64,000 bases of DNA from Thermodesulfobacteriota bacterium (GCA_031082315.1 JAVHLC010000007.1:1-64000); one strand, 5' to 3'. Positions 53,964 through 63,100 are shown, counted from the stretch's first letter. Program-made: numbers and translations. The notes: a model not told the origin generated them from the sequence alone.

Positions 53964-55128
53964 TCTCAGACAAGAGCTAACCGATCTGAAGAACATCTCG
54001 CTCTATCGGGAGCTTGTCTCCATTACTCCGGTCAGCCCGACGCGCGGCTATCTTAAGGGCAGAGAAGTAACGCTGTTTTGCACCAATAACTATCTCGGCC
54101 TGACACATCATCCGCAAGTAATTGAGGCCTCTATAAAGGCCACGGAGCGTTATGGGACGGGCGCCGGGGCCTCCAGGCTGATAAGCGGCCATTCCCATCT
54201 CTATGAAGAACTGGAGGACGCCTTGGCCCGGCATAAGGGCACGGAAAAGGCCCTGGTTTTTTCCTCCGGTTATGCCGCTAATATGGGCGTCATAAGCGCC
54301 CTTATGGGCAGAGATGATCTTATATTCTGTGACCGGCTGGCCCATGCCAGCCTCATCGATGCCTGCATCCTGAGCCGGGCAAAACCCTATCGCTTTCGTC
54401 ACAATGATGTGAACTCCCTGGGAGATTTGCTCCATGCCCGGGAGACGAAAGGCCAAATATTAATCGTAACCGAAGGCGTCTTTTCCATGGATGGCGACAT
54501 AGCGCCACTTAAACAGCTCGCAGACATCTCTTCTCAACATGGATGTCTCCTTTTAGTCGATGATGCCCATGGTACAGGCGTTATGGGAGAAAAAGGGCAG
54601 GGCGCTGCTGCTTACCTTGGGGTGAGTAAGGGCATCGACATCCATGTGGGTACGCTTAGTAAGGCTATCGGATCCATAGGGGGATTTGTCGCCGGGCCTG
54701 GCGATTTGATAGCCTATCTTGTAAACAAGGCCCGTTCCTTTATTTATACGACGGCCTTGCCACCGGGAAGCATAGCTGCGGCTACAGCAGCTCTAAAACT
54801 TATAGAGGCAGAATCTTCCCTTATCGAACGCCTATGGTTCAACGTACGTTATATGCGCGACATCCTGATATCCGCCGGTTTCAATCTCATGGGCAGTCAG
54901 ACACCCATTATGCCTATCTTTATCGGCGCCCCGGAAAAGGCCGTGGCCATTAGTCGAAGCCTACTGGAAAAAGGTGGTATATATGTACCCGCCATCCGGC
55001 CGCCTACGGTTCCGGCCGGGCAGGCCAGACTGAGGCTTACGGTCAGCGCGGCTCATCAGCAGGCCGAATTGGAAAATGCGGCCGAGTCATTGATTGAATT
55101 AGGCAGGAAGGAAGGGATTATTGCTTAA
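53944..55128 (+). CDS. bioF: 8-amino-7-oxononanoate synthase
   Basis: PLP enzyme that condenses pimeloyl-ACP (or -CoA) with L-alanine. The 394-aa protein has the glycine-rich YGTGAGASRLISGHSHLYEE start region, VDDAHGTGVMGEKG and the PLP lysine in VGTLSKAIGSIGGFVAG. GTG 53944 overlaps the bioB 3' end; the next GTG, 53950, is 6 nt after an AGG and may be the real start. Both keep the family's N-terminus. Confidence 0.95.
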   Translation: MSVPVTNLRQELTDLKNISLYRELVSITPVSPTRGYLKGREVTLFCTNNYLGLTHHPQVIEASIKATERYGTGAGASRLISGHSHLYEELEDALARHKGTEKALVFSSGYAANMGVISALMGRDDLIFCDRLAHASLIDACILSRAKPYRFRHNDVNSLGDLLHARETKGQILIVTEGVFSMDGDIAPLKQLADISSQHGCLLLVDDAHGTGVMGEKGQGAAAYLGVSKGIDIHVGTLSKAIGSIGGFVAGPGDLIAYLVNKARSFIYTTALPPGSIAAATAALKLIEAESSLIERLWFNVRYMRDILISAGFNLMGSQTPIMPIFIGAPEKAVAISRSLLEKGGIYVPAIRPPTVPAGQARLRLTVSAAHQQAELENAAESLIELGRKEGIIA

Positions 55129-55864
55129 GCTTACTTCATTGTTTGTTACCGGCACGGATACCGGCGTGGGAAAGACGGTTATCACCGCCCTTCTGGCCTT
55201 GCTCTACCAGGAGGCGGGCGTAAGGGTCGGTCTGGAAAAGCCGGTCATAACCGGTGTGAAGGCAGGTGGGGATGCGGCCTTGGCAGGTGACCTGGCCTTT
55301 CTGCAGAAGGCGCTTTCTACTGGAGAGGGGCCGGTCTATTCCTATGCCTTTACTCCGGCTGTTTCCCCGCACCTGGCCGCGGCAAGGGCGGGTGTCACGA
55401 TAGATCTGGCGAGGATTGAGTCCGATCATGCCGCAGTGCGTTCAAGGTACGACGCGGTCCTGGTAGAGGGTGCGGGGGGACTCCTGGCGCCTCTGAACGA
55501 TGACTCCTTTATGGCCGACCTGGCGGCCCGGCTCAGGCTTCCTCTCGTCATCGTCAGCCGGCCTTCGATCGGGACGATTAACCACACCCTTTTAACTGTA
55601 TCTTGTGCGCAGGCCAGGGGTCTTGAAGTGGCCGGTATAATAATAAATAATTTCCCGGCCAGGCCGGGCCTGGCTGAAACGGATAATCCCGGCGCCATCG
55701 AAAGATTTGCCGGAGTGCCGGTTCTGGCTATTGTACCGCATATCCCCGGCCTTTCCGTGGAAGAGGCAGAAGAAGGGGATATGCAAAGGGTAGCCCGGGC
55801 CGTGGATAAAAAGTTTAAACTGCTGGAACGGCTTTCTCGCTGGAGGGAAGAGCATGTCCAATAA
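55121..55864 (+). CDS. bioD: Dethiobiotin synthetase
   Basis: ATP-dependent carboxylation and ring closure of 7,8-diaminopelargonic acid to dethiobiotin. The 247-aa product has the TGTDTGVGKT P-loop at the N-terminus and VEGAGGLLAPL. The start is TTG 55121, overlapping the bioF stop by 8 bp; TTG 55139 is an alternative. The C-terminal 25 residues (KFKLLERLSRWREEHVQ) extend slightly beyond the usual domain and overlap the bioA start by 11 bp. Confidence 0.93.
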   Translation: MLKLTSLFVTGTDTGVGKTVITALLALLYQEAGVRVGLEKPVITGVKAGGDAALAGDLAFLQKALSTGEGPVYSYAFTPAVSPHLAAARAGVTIDLARIESDHAAVRSRYDAVLVEGAGGLLAPLNDDSFMADLAARLRLPLVIVSRPSIGTINHTLLTVSCAQARGLEVAGIIINNFPARPGLAETDNPGAIERFAGVPVLAIVPHIPGLSVEEAEEGDMQRVARAVDKKFKLLERLSRWREEHVQ

Positions 55865-57230
55865 TAAATCTTTACGCGCCGATGACCTGCGTTACCTCTG
55901 GCATCCCTTTACCCAGGCCAAGGAGTATGAAGCAGAAGAAGCGCCGATTATCGCTGCGGGAGAGGGCAGTTATCTCATTGACACCGAGGGGAGACGTTAT
56001 CTGGATGGTGTGTCTTCCCTATGGGTGAACGTGCACGGACATAGCTGTCCCGAGATCGACCGGGCTATTATGGCCCAACTTGGCCAGATAGCACACTCTA
56101 CGCTCCTGGGATTAGGTAACGTACCTTCGATTGAGCTGGCCCGGGAGCTTATAACCCGTGCGCCGTCCGGGCTTAAGCGGGTATTTTATTCAGATAACGG
56201 CTCCACAGCAGTAGAGGTGGCCTTAAAGATCGCCTTTCAATACGCACAGCAGACCGGGCGCAGACAAAAGACCCGGTTTCTTTCCTTTATAAATGCCTAT
56301 CACGGCGACACCCTAGGCGCAGTCGGGGTAGGGGGGATCGATCTCTTTCACCGTATTTACGGACCGCTGGCGGTAAAATCCATGCGCGTCCCGGCTGCCT
56401 ACTGCTACCGGTGTCATCTGGGGCTTGATTATCCGGATTGTGAGCTGATCTGTTTCAAAGAACTGGAAAGTACGGTAGCCGGACATGCGCACGAATTAGC
56501 CGCCATTATCATCGAGCCCTGTGTCCAGGGCGCAGCCGGAATGCTGATCTGGCCGGAAGGTTATCTCAGACGTCTGCGCCGGCTTACAGAGCGATACGGG
56601 ATACTGCTTGTTGCCGATGAGGTGGCCACGGGATTCGGCCGCACCGGGACCCTTTTCGCCTGTGAGCAGGAAGGGGTCAGCCCGGACCTGATGGCCCTGG
56701 CCAAAGGTATCACCGGAGGTTATCTGCCCTTGGCCGCGACCTTGACCACGGAAGAGATATTTGCCGCCTTTTATGGCGATTACGAGGAAGAGAAGACCTT
56801 CTTCCATGGACATACCTATACCGGGAACCCCCTGGCCTGCGCGGCCGCTCTGGCCAGCCTGCGCCTGTTTGAGACCAACCAGACCCTTTTATCTCTTCAA
56901 CCCAAAATCAAATACTTAAAAGATAAACTGAAAGAATTTAATGAACTATCTCATATCGGCGAGATTCGTCAGCAAGGGTTTATGGTGGGTATGGAACTGG
57001 TCGAAGACAAGGCGACCAAGAGACCATATCCTGTATCCATGCGGATGGGGAGGCGGGTAATTCTGGAGGCGCGCAGGCATGGACTCATAATCCGGCCTCT
57101 GGGGGATGTGGTGGTGCTTATGCCGCCCCTTTCGGTGAGCCTGGAAGAGATGGATGCCATACTCTCCATCACCTATAGGTCTATAAAGAAGGTTACGGAA
57201 GAAGGCTGCTGGGGAGTAGGCGGTGAATAG
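55854..57230 (+). CDS. bioA: Adenosylmethionine-8-amino-7-oxononanoate aminotransferase
   Basis: PLP enzyme that converts 8-amino-7-oxononanoate to 7,8-diaminopelargonate, normally with SAM as amino donor. The 458-aa protein has LWHPFTQAKEYE at the start, DGVSSLWVNVHGH, FYSDNGSTAVEVALK, the DEVATGFGRTGTLFA motif and PLP lysine in LALAKGITGGYLPLAATL. Typical length. It follows bioD by an 11-bp overlap. Confidence 0.96.
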   Translation: MSNNKSLRADDLRYLWHPFTQAKEYEAEEAPIIAAGEGSYLIDTEGRRYLDGVSSLWVNVHGHSCPEIDRAIMAQLGQIAHSTLLGLGNVPSIELARELITRAPSGLKRVFYSDNGSTAVEVALKIAFQYAQQTGRRQKTRFLSFINAYHGDTLGAVGVGGIDLFHRIYGPLAVKSMRVPAAYCYRCHLGLDYPDCELICFKELESTVAGHAHELAAIIIEPCVQGAAGMLIWPEGYLRRLRRLTERYGILLVADEVATGFGRTGTLFACEQEGVSPDLMALAKGITGGYLPLAATLTTEEIFAAFYGDYEEEKTFFHGHTYTGNPLACAAALASLRLFETNQTLLSLQPKIKYLKDKLKEFNELSHIGEIRQQGFMVGMELVEDKATKRPYPVSMRMGRRVILEARRHGLIIRPLGDVVVLMPPLSVSLEEMDAILSITYRSIKKVTEEGCWGVGGE

Positions 57231-57233
57231 GAT

Positions 57234-57932
57234 GTGGTGAACGATTACATGAAGGACATTGAAATTCGTATCAGGCCGGTGAGAGAGGGAGAGTTTACCG
57301 GTTTAGAGGTTGAGCCGGAGAATGCGTCACCGGGGTGGTTATTCGTTCTGCACGGCTACGGCGGCTGCAAGGAAGAGATGCTTCCGCTGTCTATCTTTCT
57401 GGCCGGTAAGGGAATTTCCGTACTGGCCGCTGACTTGCCCGGCCATGGGGAGAGCGGCGGTCTGTTTGATTATGAGAGCGCGATGAGATGTCTGACTTAC
57501 TGGCAGGGACTAAAGAGAAATAATTTTGTTGCGGCCATAGGCCACAGCATCGGCGGCCGCCTGGTCTTGTCGCTGGATATTTTGCGGAATATACTCATAT
57601 CACCGCCCCTTTCCGCCGGTTTTGCAGGCGGAAAAAAAGAGATGATACGCGTTCTGAGACCCCGGCGGGTCAGGGAGGCAGCCCCTTTTGCCGGCCTGGT
57701 AGAGACATTAAACAGATTGGGCGAAGATTTACCGGCTGATCCTGATAAAAAGGGCCTGTTATTGTTCGGGCAATATGACCTTCCGGTGGTAAAGAAGACG
57801 GCTGAGGCAGTGCCGCCGGATAATTACACCGTCAAAGAGATAAAAGACAGCGGCCACCACGACATACTTACCTCACGCGAGACGTGGGGTGTGATCTGGT
57901 CGTGGCTGGCCGGGCAGGTGGTTCATGGCTGA
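57234..57932 (+). CDS. Alpha/beta hydrolase, probable BioH-type pimeloyl-ACP methyl ester esterase
   Basis: A 232-aa alpha/beta hydrolase. It has the oxyanion HGYGG, nucleophile elbow GHSIGG, an acid in FGQYDLP and a His in SGHHDIL, so the triad is complete. The gene lies between bioA and bioC, where BioH, BioG or BioK-type enzymes that release pimeloyl-ACP methyl ester are found in other bacteria. It is not an obvious BioH (longer cap) or BioG (DUF452) and may be a further isozyme. The start is GTG 57234 (3 bp after bioA) or ATG 57249; it overlaps bioC by 8 bp. Role inferred from context. Confidence 0.85.
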   Translation: MVNDYMKDIEIRIRPVREGEFTGLEVEPENASPGWLFVLHGYGGCKEEMLPLSIFLAGKGISVLAADLPGHGESGGLFDYESAMRCLTYWQGLKRNNFVAAIGHSIGGRLVLSLDILRNILISPPLSAGFAGGKKEMIRVLRPRRVREAAPFAGLVETLNRLGEDLPADPDKKGLLLFGQYDLPVVKKTAEAVPPDNYTVKEIKDSGHHDILTSRETWGVIWSWLAGQVVHG

Positions 57933-58734
57933 GGCATTTCTCCATTATGACCAGGTGGCCTCCTCCTACGATCAGCCCCGGCACCACTTTTTTTACAGTC
58001 ACCTGGCGGAAAAACTATGTATCCTGGCGCGAGAACACGTTCAGCCGGAGGTAATCCTGGACGTTGGTTGCGGCACGGGCATCTCTACAGTAGAGATCGT
58101 TAAACATTTCCCCCGGGCCGAGATCACGGCGCTGGACCGATCCCCTTCCATGCTGGAGATGGCCAGAAAGAAGAAAGGAGATATAAGGACCGTCACATTC
58201 TGTTACGGACATACCAAAGACCTTCCGGTCTCTGAAAAAAGATTCGATCTCATTATAGCCAATATGTCCTACCACTGGTTGTCCCCTGGAGACCGGCGGG
58301 CCTTGAGAGATGCCCTGAAGGAAAACGGCGTCCTGGTCATCTCCTTTCCTTTGATCATGCCCTTTCCGAAAAAAGAGGGAAACAGCCTGCTTCTGACCAT
58401 TTTTCGGAGACTGAAAGAGATGCAGCCGGCCTGGCATCCGTTTCGGGGTACACGCGGGCTAAACTGGAACGAGGTGGTAAGGAGTCTGCCGGGCCTGGTA
58501 CCCATCCGCTTTGAACGATATTGTATGGAGGAGAGATTCCGCAGGGCAAGCGACTTTCTGGAAGTCCTCCGGGTGCGGGGCGTATTTTTTGGTTTCTTTG
58601 GGAATAAGGCTGCGGCGGCTGAAAATATTGCCGGGGCCTTGCTCCAGAAAGGCGAAGCGATCTCTTATGCCTGGCCTATAGGCATCGCCGTTTTCCGCCG
58701 CGAAGGCCTGGAGAAAAAGCAAAAGACGGGATAG
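57925..58734 (+). CDS. bioC: Malonyl-[acyl-carrier protein] O-methyltransferase BioC
   Basis: SAM-dependent methylation of malonyl-ACP that starts pimelate synthesis. The 269-aa protein has the class I methyltransferase motif ILDVGCGTGISTVEI (about 43-57), ALDRSPSMLEMA and FDLIIANMSYHWL, the last typical of BioC. Its C-terminal part (about 170-265) is divergent. The gene ends the biotin operon; its stop is followed within 10 bp by dispersed repeat A. Confidence 0.92.
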   Translation: MAEAFLHYDQVASSYDQPRHHFFYSHLAEKLCILAREHVQPEVILDVGCGTGISTVEIVKHFPRAEITALDRSPSMLEMARKKKGDIRTVTFCYGHTKDLPVSEKRFDLIIANMSYHWLSPGDRRALRDALKENGVLVISFPLIMPFPKKEGNSLLLTIFRRLKEMQPAWHPFRGTRGLNWNEVVRSLPGLVPIRFERYCMEERFRRASDFLEVLRVRGVFFGFFGNKAAAAENIAGALLQKGEAISYAWPIGIAVFRREGLEKKQKTG

Positions 58735-58741
58735 AAACAAT

Positions 58742-58872
58742 ATTAAAATCAGCAGGTTATAGAGTATTCCTGTTCACCGGCAAGATATTAGATGCAAGTC
58801 GCCGAGAAGCGACGACTGAGGCGTATGGAGCAATACGCCGCAGATGATGTCTTGATGGTGGATCAGGGTTAA
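58742..58872. repeat. Dispersed palindromic repeat A, copy 2
   Basis: Matches 8753-8911 apart from a deletion of about 30 bases in the middle. It fills the whole gap between bioC (plus) and the MetE-like gene (minus), and its right end supplies the TAA stop of the latter (58869-58871). Confidence 0.8.
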
Positions 58873-59954
58873 AGGAATTCCTTCCTTAATTGCGCAGAGA
58901 CCTCCTTGGTCAGATACAGGACGCGTTCAGAGAGGGCCTGGGGTAAGGAACCGGTGCCGCAACTGGGGGTAATAAGCGACTGCCTCAGTAGGGCCGCCGG
59001 GGTAATCCCGTCTCCTGCCAGTTCCTGCGCCTCCTCTTTCCAGCGTGCCGCCAGTGACGACACACTTTCTTTTTCAATATCAGCAGGGTTGGCAGTGGGC
59101 ACTATGCCCCAGGCGATAATCCTTCCCTGGGCCAGGAAGGAAAGGATGGCCGGCCGGTAGAGTATAAACCGGTCGAAATAATTATAGGCATCAAAGCTGA
59201 TAATATCTATATCGCTTTCCATGAGCAGGGACCAATCTGTATTGGCGCAGACATGCACTGCGGCCAGTCCACCGGCCCTGTGTATGGCCTGTGCCATTTC
59301 TCTGAGCATGGTTATTACATCCTGACGATTTATACTGACAAAGGCAGAAGACCCGTAACCGGCCAGGCCCGGCTCGTCAATAGAGACAAAGACCGGCGAC
59401 TTGAATTGCCGCAGCACTTCCACCTGCCAGGCGGCCTTTAGTGACAAGGCCTTAACCGCAACATCACGCAGGCGTTCGTCATAGAAGGCACATCTTTTTT
59501 CCTGATCGTTAATCCCGGTCAGGAAGGTAAAGGGTCCGGTGATCTGTCCCTTAATGGCGTAGGGAGGTCTTGCCAACTTGCCCATACGGTTGATAAATGC
59601 TGCCAGGCCTTTTCCGGTATGTGGCCCCAGGGCGAAACGGGACTTTAAAAGGGGTGAGTTGCCTTCAGAAATCGAGATGTAATCCTCATAAAAAGCAAGG
59701 AGTTCATCCTCAAAACCCGGCGAGGCCGTGTCAAAATATACCCGATCGCCTTCGATGACTACTCCCGGCAGTTCCCCGGAAAATTGTGTGAGGAGCCGTT
59801 CTTCCGGATAGACCGGCAATTGTATCCACAGGGGGATCTCCGGGACATAGGTTAACATCATGTCCAGGGCCTGCTCATGGTCTTTAAGGGGCAGGCTGCC
59901 GATCAGGGACGCCAGTCCATTGGCCGTGAATGATGGGATGGGGTCTAAAGTCAT
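58869..59954 (-). CDS. MetE C-terminal-like TIM-barrel protein, putative core-MetE methyltransferase
   Basis: A 361-aa protein of the UROD/MetE-like superfamily. It keeps the zinc site of methionine synthase as His234-x-Cys236 (VHVCANTD) and Cys332 (SCGTGS), with Asp255 (SFDAYNY) at the place of the third ligand Glu, and an acidic homocysteine-binding pair Asp193-Glu194 (SIDEPGL). It lacks the N-terminal half of MetE. Such 'core-MetE' proteins in anaerobes are thought to take the methyl group from a corrinoid protein instead of folate. An alternative is another thiol methyltransferase or UroD-like enzyme. It stands alone, with a GTG- or ATG-type start near 59954. Confidence 0.8.
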   Translation of the reverse strand: MTLDPIPSFTANGLASLIGSLPLKDHEQALDMMLTYVPEIPLWIQLPVYPEERLLTQFSGELPGVVIEGDRVYFDTASPGFEDELLAFYEDYISISEGNSPLLKSRFALGPHTGKGLAAFINRMGKLARPPYAIKGQITGPFTFLTGINDQEKRCAFYDERLRDVAVKALSLKAAWQVEVLRQFKSPVFVSIDEPGLAGYGSSAFVSINRQDVITMLREMAQAIHRAGGLAAVHVCANTDWSLLMESDIDIISFDAYNYFDRFILYRPAILSFLAQGRIIAWGIVPTANPADIEKESVSSLAARWKEEAQELAGDGITPAALLRQSLITPSCGTGSLPQALSERVLYLTKEVSAQLRKEFL

Positions 59955-60086
59955 GACAGTAAATTACAACGCGCATCCATAACACGGAGGCAGTCTTTCT
60001 GTCAATTTGTATTTGCCTTATTTAATAAATAATGTTAAATATTAATAATATTAAAATGTTTCTTTCAAATTGGAGGGTTGGGGCGG

Positions 60087-60572
60087 ATGTTTAAGGCAGG
60101 GGAATTAGCTGTGTACCCGGCCCACGGCGTAGGCGTGATAGAGTCTATTGAACGCCGGGAGATCAACGGCGAAACACAGAACTTTTACATCATGAGGATC
60201 ATTGATACCGATATGGTCATCATGATTCCTACCCACAATTTACAATCAGTAGGCGTTAGAAGCATTATAAACAAAAAAGATATTCCCATGGTGTTGGATA
60301 TCTTGAAAGATCGAAGTGTTGAGATTGCGACCCAGACATGGAATAAGCGGTACCGGGAGTACATGGACAAGATAAAGACGGGCTCAGTATTTGAAGTAGC
60401 CGCGGTTTTGCGGGATTTGTACATATTGAAAGATGAAAAACCGCTTTCATTTGGTGAAAAAAAGATGCTGGACACGGCCATGAATCTGCTGGTAAAGGAG
60501 CTTTCCATATCCCGTAATGTGAAAGAAGGCCGGGTCAGGCAGGATATTGAAGCGCTTTTTGATGCCTCATGA
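60087..60572 (+). CDS. carD: CarD-family transcriptional regulator
   Basis: A 161-aa RNA polymerase-binding regulator. The N-terminal RNAP-interaction domain (MFKAGELAVYPAHGVGVIES, about 1-65) resembles the TRCF RID, and the C-terminal helical domain (about 70-160) contains the DNA-contacting region. ATG 60087 is favoured over TTG 60078 because TTGGAGGG lies 9 nt upstream. CarD proteins act at many promoters, including rRNA promoters. It precedes rluD and coaE, an order common in Deltaproteobacteria. Confidence 0.93.
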   Translation: MFKAGELAVYPAHGVGVIESIERREINGETQNFYIMRIIDTDMVIMIPTHNLQSVGVRSIINKKDIPMVLDILKDRSVEIATQTWNKRYREYMDKIKTGSVFEVAAVLRDLYILKDEKPLSFGEKKMLDTAMNLLVKELSISRNVKEGRVRQDIEALFDAS

Positions 60573-60625
60573 CGGCCGGGCCACGTCTTAACTTCGAAAT
60601 TTGAAATTGTAAATTTCACAATATC

Positions 60626-61567
60626 ATGCCGGAGTTATTGTGTGCGGAACCTGCGGACAAAGATCAGCGGGTTGACGTCTATTTGACGAAAAAGCTCGCT
60701 TCTCTTAGCCGTTCGCAGATCAACCGTCTTATCCGGGAGGGCCGGGTCAAGGTTAACGGAAAGACGGTTAAAGCCAGCCATAAGATTAACCTCCATGATT
60801 CGATAAGCATAGAAATCCCACCGCCGCGTCCATTAGGTATTCAACCGGAGAAAGTCCCCTTTACCATCCTCTATGAAGATGAAGACATCCTGGTCTTGTC
60901 CAAACCGCCGGGTATTGTAGTACATCCTGCGGCCGGGCACGGTAGCGGGACACTGGTGCACGGTCTCCTCCATCATTGTTCGGATCTTTCCGGCATCGGC
61001 GGCATTCTGCGGCCGGGTATCGTTCACCGTCTGGACAAAGACACATCCGGTCTGATGGTGGTCGCCAAAAATGATCGGGCCCATCAGGAACTGGCCAGAC
61101 AGTTTAAGGCCGGAGAGGTTCATAAGAAGTACGTAGCGCTCGTGTACGGCGGTTTTCGGGAAAAGAGCGGGATTATTCAGGCGCCTGTCGGCAGGCACCC
61201 CACCCAGCGAAAGAAGATGTCTGTAAGGAGCGCAGGTGGCAGGGAAGCGATTACTATATGGCAGGTCATTCAGTCTTTCAATGGATTGACCTTCCTGGAA
61301 CTGACCCTTAAGACGGGCCGTACCCATCAGATTCGTGTCCACCTCTCTTCAATGCAGCATCCGGTGGTAGGAGATCCGGTTTATGGAGGTAAACAGAAGT
61401 GGGCGGATATCCGTAAGATAGCCATGAGAAACATTATAAAAGGTGTCTCCCGTCAGTTACTGCATGCCAGGGAGCTTGGGTTTGTACATCCCCGAACCGG
61501 CCGGTTTATGGAATTTCATTCCCCGATGCCCCCTGATATGCAAGAGATAATTGAGGCCCTTTCATGA
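60626..61567 (+). CDS. rluD: RluD-family 23S rRNA pseudouridine synthase
   Basis: The 313-aa protein has an N-terminal S4 RNA-binding domain (about 15-75; SRSQINRLIREGRVKVNG) and a catalytic domain with the HRLDKDTSGLMVVAK motif (catalytic Asp). E. coli RluD modifies helix 69 of 23S rRNA. The exact target here is assumed from similarity. The stop overlaps the coaE start by 4 bp, so the two are cotranscribed. Confidence 0.93.
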   Translation: MPELLCAEPADKDQRVDVYLTKKLASLSRSQINRLIREGRVKVNGKTVKASHKINLHDSISIEIPPPRPLGIQPEKVPFTILYEDEDILVLSKPPGIVVHPAAGHGSGTLVHGLLHHCSDLSGIGGILRPGIVHRLDKDTSGLMVVAKNDRAHQELARQFKAGEVHKKYVALVYGGFREKSGIIQAPVGRHPTQRKKMSVRSAGGREAITIWQVIQSFNGLTFLELTLKTGRTHQIRVHLSSMQHPVVGDPVYGGKQKWADIRKIAMRNIIKGVSRQLLHARELGFVHPRTGRFMEFHSPMPPDMQEIIEALS

Positions 61568-62169
61568 TAAAAATCGGTCTTACAGGCGGCCTGGCTACCG
61601 GGAAGAGCGCTGTTCTCAAGATACTCCGGGCCTCGGGGGTGACCGTTATAGACGCCGACCGGCTCTGTAACGAGATAGCCCAGCCCTATCAGGAGGCCTG
61701 GTGGGAAATATATAAACATTTTGGACGGGGTTATTTTGCCCCGGATATGGGCCTTAAACGCAGCCGGTTAAAGCGGCTTATCTTTTCCGACCAGAAGGCG
61801 CGCCTTGCTTTGAACAAAATTATCCATCCCCGGGTAAAGGAGATTATTTTAAAGGACTTAGGGAAGATTGAGGAAAGTGGGACGGCCGATCTTGTGGTGG
61901 CTGAGGTCCCGCTACTCTTCGAGGCCGGCTGGAAAGGCTGTTTTGATAAGACCGTCCTGGTTTATGCCCGGCCCGAGGTACAGATGGATCGCCTGATGAA
62001 AAGAGACGGCATATCCCTTGCCGAGGCCCAAAGATGGCTTGCCGCCCAGATGCCTATTGACGAAAAGAAAAAACTGGCTGATTATCTGGTGGACAATAAC
62101 GGCCCGCTTGAAGAGACCCGGAAACAGGTATTGTCTTTAATGACTATCTTGCGTGGCTATCCTGCATAA
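61564..62169 (+). CDS. coaE: Dephospho-CoA kinase
   Basis: Final step of coenzyme A synthesis. The 201-aa product has the P-loop GGLATGKSA at about 8-16, DADRLCNEIAQPYQ and VAEVPLLFEAGW (substrate-binding region), and the mobile-lid segment QMDRLMKRDG. It overlaps rluD by 4 bp and the following HNH gene by up to 17 bp depending on the start used there. Confidence 0.95.
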   Translation: MIKIGLTGGLATGKSAVLKILRASGVTVIDADRLCNEIAQPYQEAWWEIYKHFGRGYFAPDMGLKRSRLKRLIFSDQKARLALNKIIHPRVKEIILKDLGKIEESGTADLVVAEVPLLFEAGWKGCFDKTVLVYARPEVQMDRLMKRDGISLAEAQRWLAAQMPIDEKKKLADYLVDNNGPLEETRKQVLSLMTILRGYPA

Positions 62170-62179
62170 GGAGCATCCT

Positions 62180-62767
62180 TTGTTGAAGATATTAGATAAT
62201 AAGGTATTGGTATTAAATAAATATTATCAGGCGGTTCATGTGACCACCGTACAGAGGGCCATCTGTCACCTCTACAAGGGAGCGGCCAAGGTGATTACAT
62301 TGGACTGGACTACCCATTCCTTTGCCGAATGGGTGAAGGTGTCACAATTCCATAACAACGGACGCTTGATTCACAGCCCCAGCTTTTCTATTGTGGCCCC
62401 GGATGCCGTCATTCTCTCCCGCTTTGATCAGCTTCCCAAGACAGATATTATCTTCACCAGGGCCAACTTGTTTGTAAGGGACGCCTACGCCTGTCAATAT
62501 TGCGGCAAAAGTGTCCGGGCCTCCAAGGAGAGAAGTGTTGACCATATTATACCCCGCTCCAAGGGCGGAAAGACCGTCTGGTCAAACGTGGTCCTCTGCT
62601 GCAAAAAGTGCAACCTGAAAAAGGGGAGCAAGACCCTTGGGGAAGCCGGCATGACCTTATTAAAGAAGCCCCATGCCCCCCGCTGGGAACAGTTGCTGAT
62701 GGAGGAATTCCCCTCCGGCAAGAAAAAGGAATGGAAAAAGTTCCTGGAATTTGCCGGGCTCTTCTAA
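62180..62767 (+). CDS. HNH endonuclease family protein
   Basis: About 195 aa. TTG 62180 follows AAGGAG by 6 nt; a GTG at 62153 inside coaE gives nine more residues. The N-terminal half (LVLNKYYQAVHVTTVQRAI) is the domain commonly found before the HNH in this family, and the C-terminal half has a treble-clef HNH: CQYCGKSVRAS, VDHIIPRSKGG, NVVLCCKKCNLKKG. The four cysteines bind zinc; His in VDHI is catalytic. Widely conserved in Deltaproteobacteria with no known role; it is probably a chromosomal housekeeping or repair nuclease rather than a mobile intron enzyme. Confidence 0.9.
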   Translation: MLKILDNKVLVLNKYYQAVHVTTVQRAICHLYKGAAKVITLDWTTHSFAEWVKVSQFHNNGRLIHSPSFSIVAPDAVILSRFDQLPKTDIIFTRANLFVRDAYACQYCGKSVRASKERSVDHIIPRSKGGKTVWSNVVLCCKKCNLKKGSKTLGEAGMTLLKKPHAPRWEQLLMEEFPSGKKKEWKKFLEFAGLF

Positions 62768-62895
62768 GACCTGTTGCTTTCTTTCGCTTTTTGTTGCTTT
62801 TCTCGCGCTTATTATTCTGATTTTATTTTTTCTTACAAAAACACGGTGGGGGTCAACACTGGGAGAGGGACGCGAGATCTTAATCGATCTTAAGG

Positions 62896-63023
62896 TTGAT
62901 GAACTCGTAAAAAGTAAAATTTTAACGCTGAGATCGCTGAGATAACATATTGAATAGTTTACAGTTTTTCTCTGCGCACCCTGCGTGCTCGGCGGTGAAA
63001 AGGCTTTTTTACGAATTGATCAA
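62896..63023. repeat. MITE-like repeat C, copy 2
   Basis: Terminal inverted repeats TTGATGAACTCGTAAAAAGT (left) and, reverse complemented, TTGATCAATTCGTAAAAAAG (right). The interior (AACGCTGAGATCGCTGAGAT, TCTCTGCGCACCCTGCGTGC, TCGGCGGTGAAAAGG) differs from copy 1 at 23295-23428 but matches the fragment at 14133-14172. The rest of 62768-63136 contains no gene I can support. Confidence 0.6.
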
Positions 63024-63100
63024 AGTTGGAGGGCAGCGCTATTGGGGTGTGTTGCATTCTTTCTGCCGCTCATGCTGTTGTTCATTTTACTCTAAGATGC

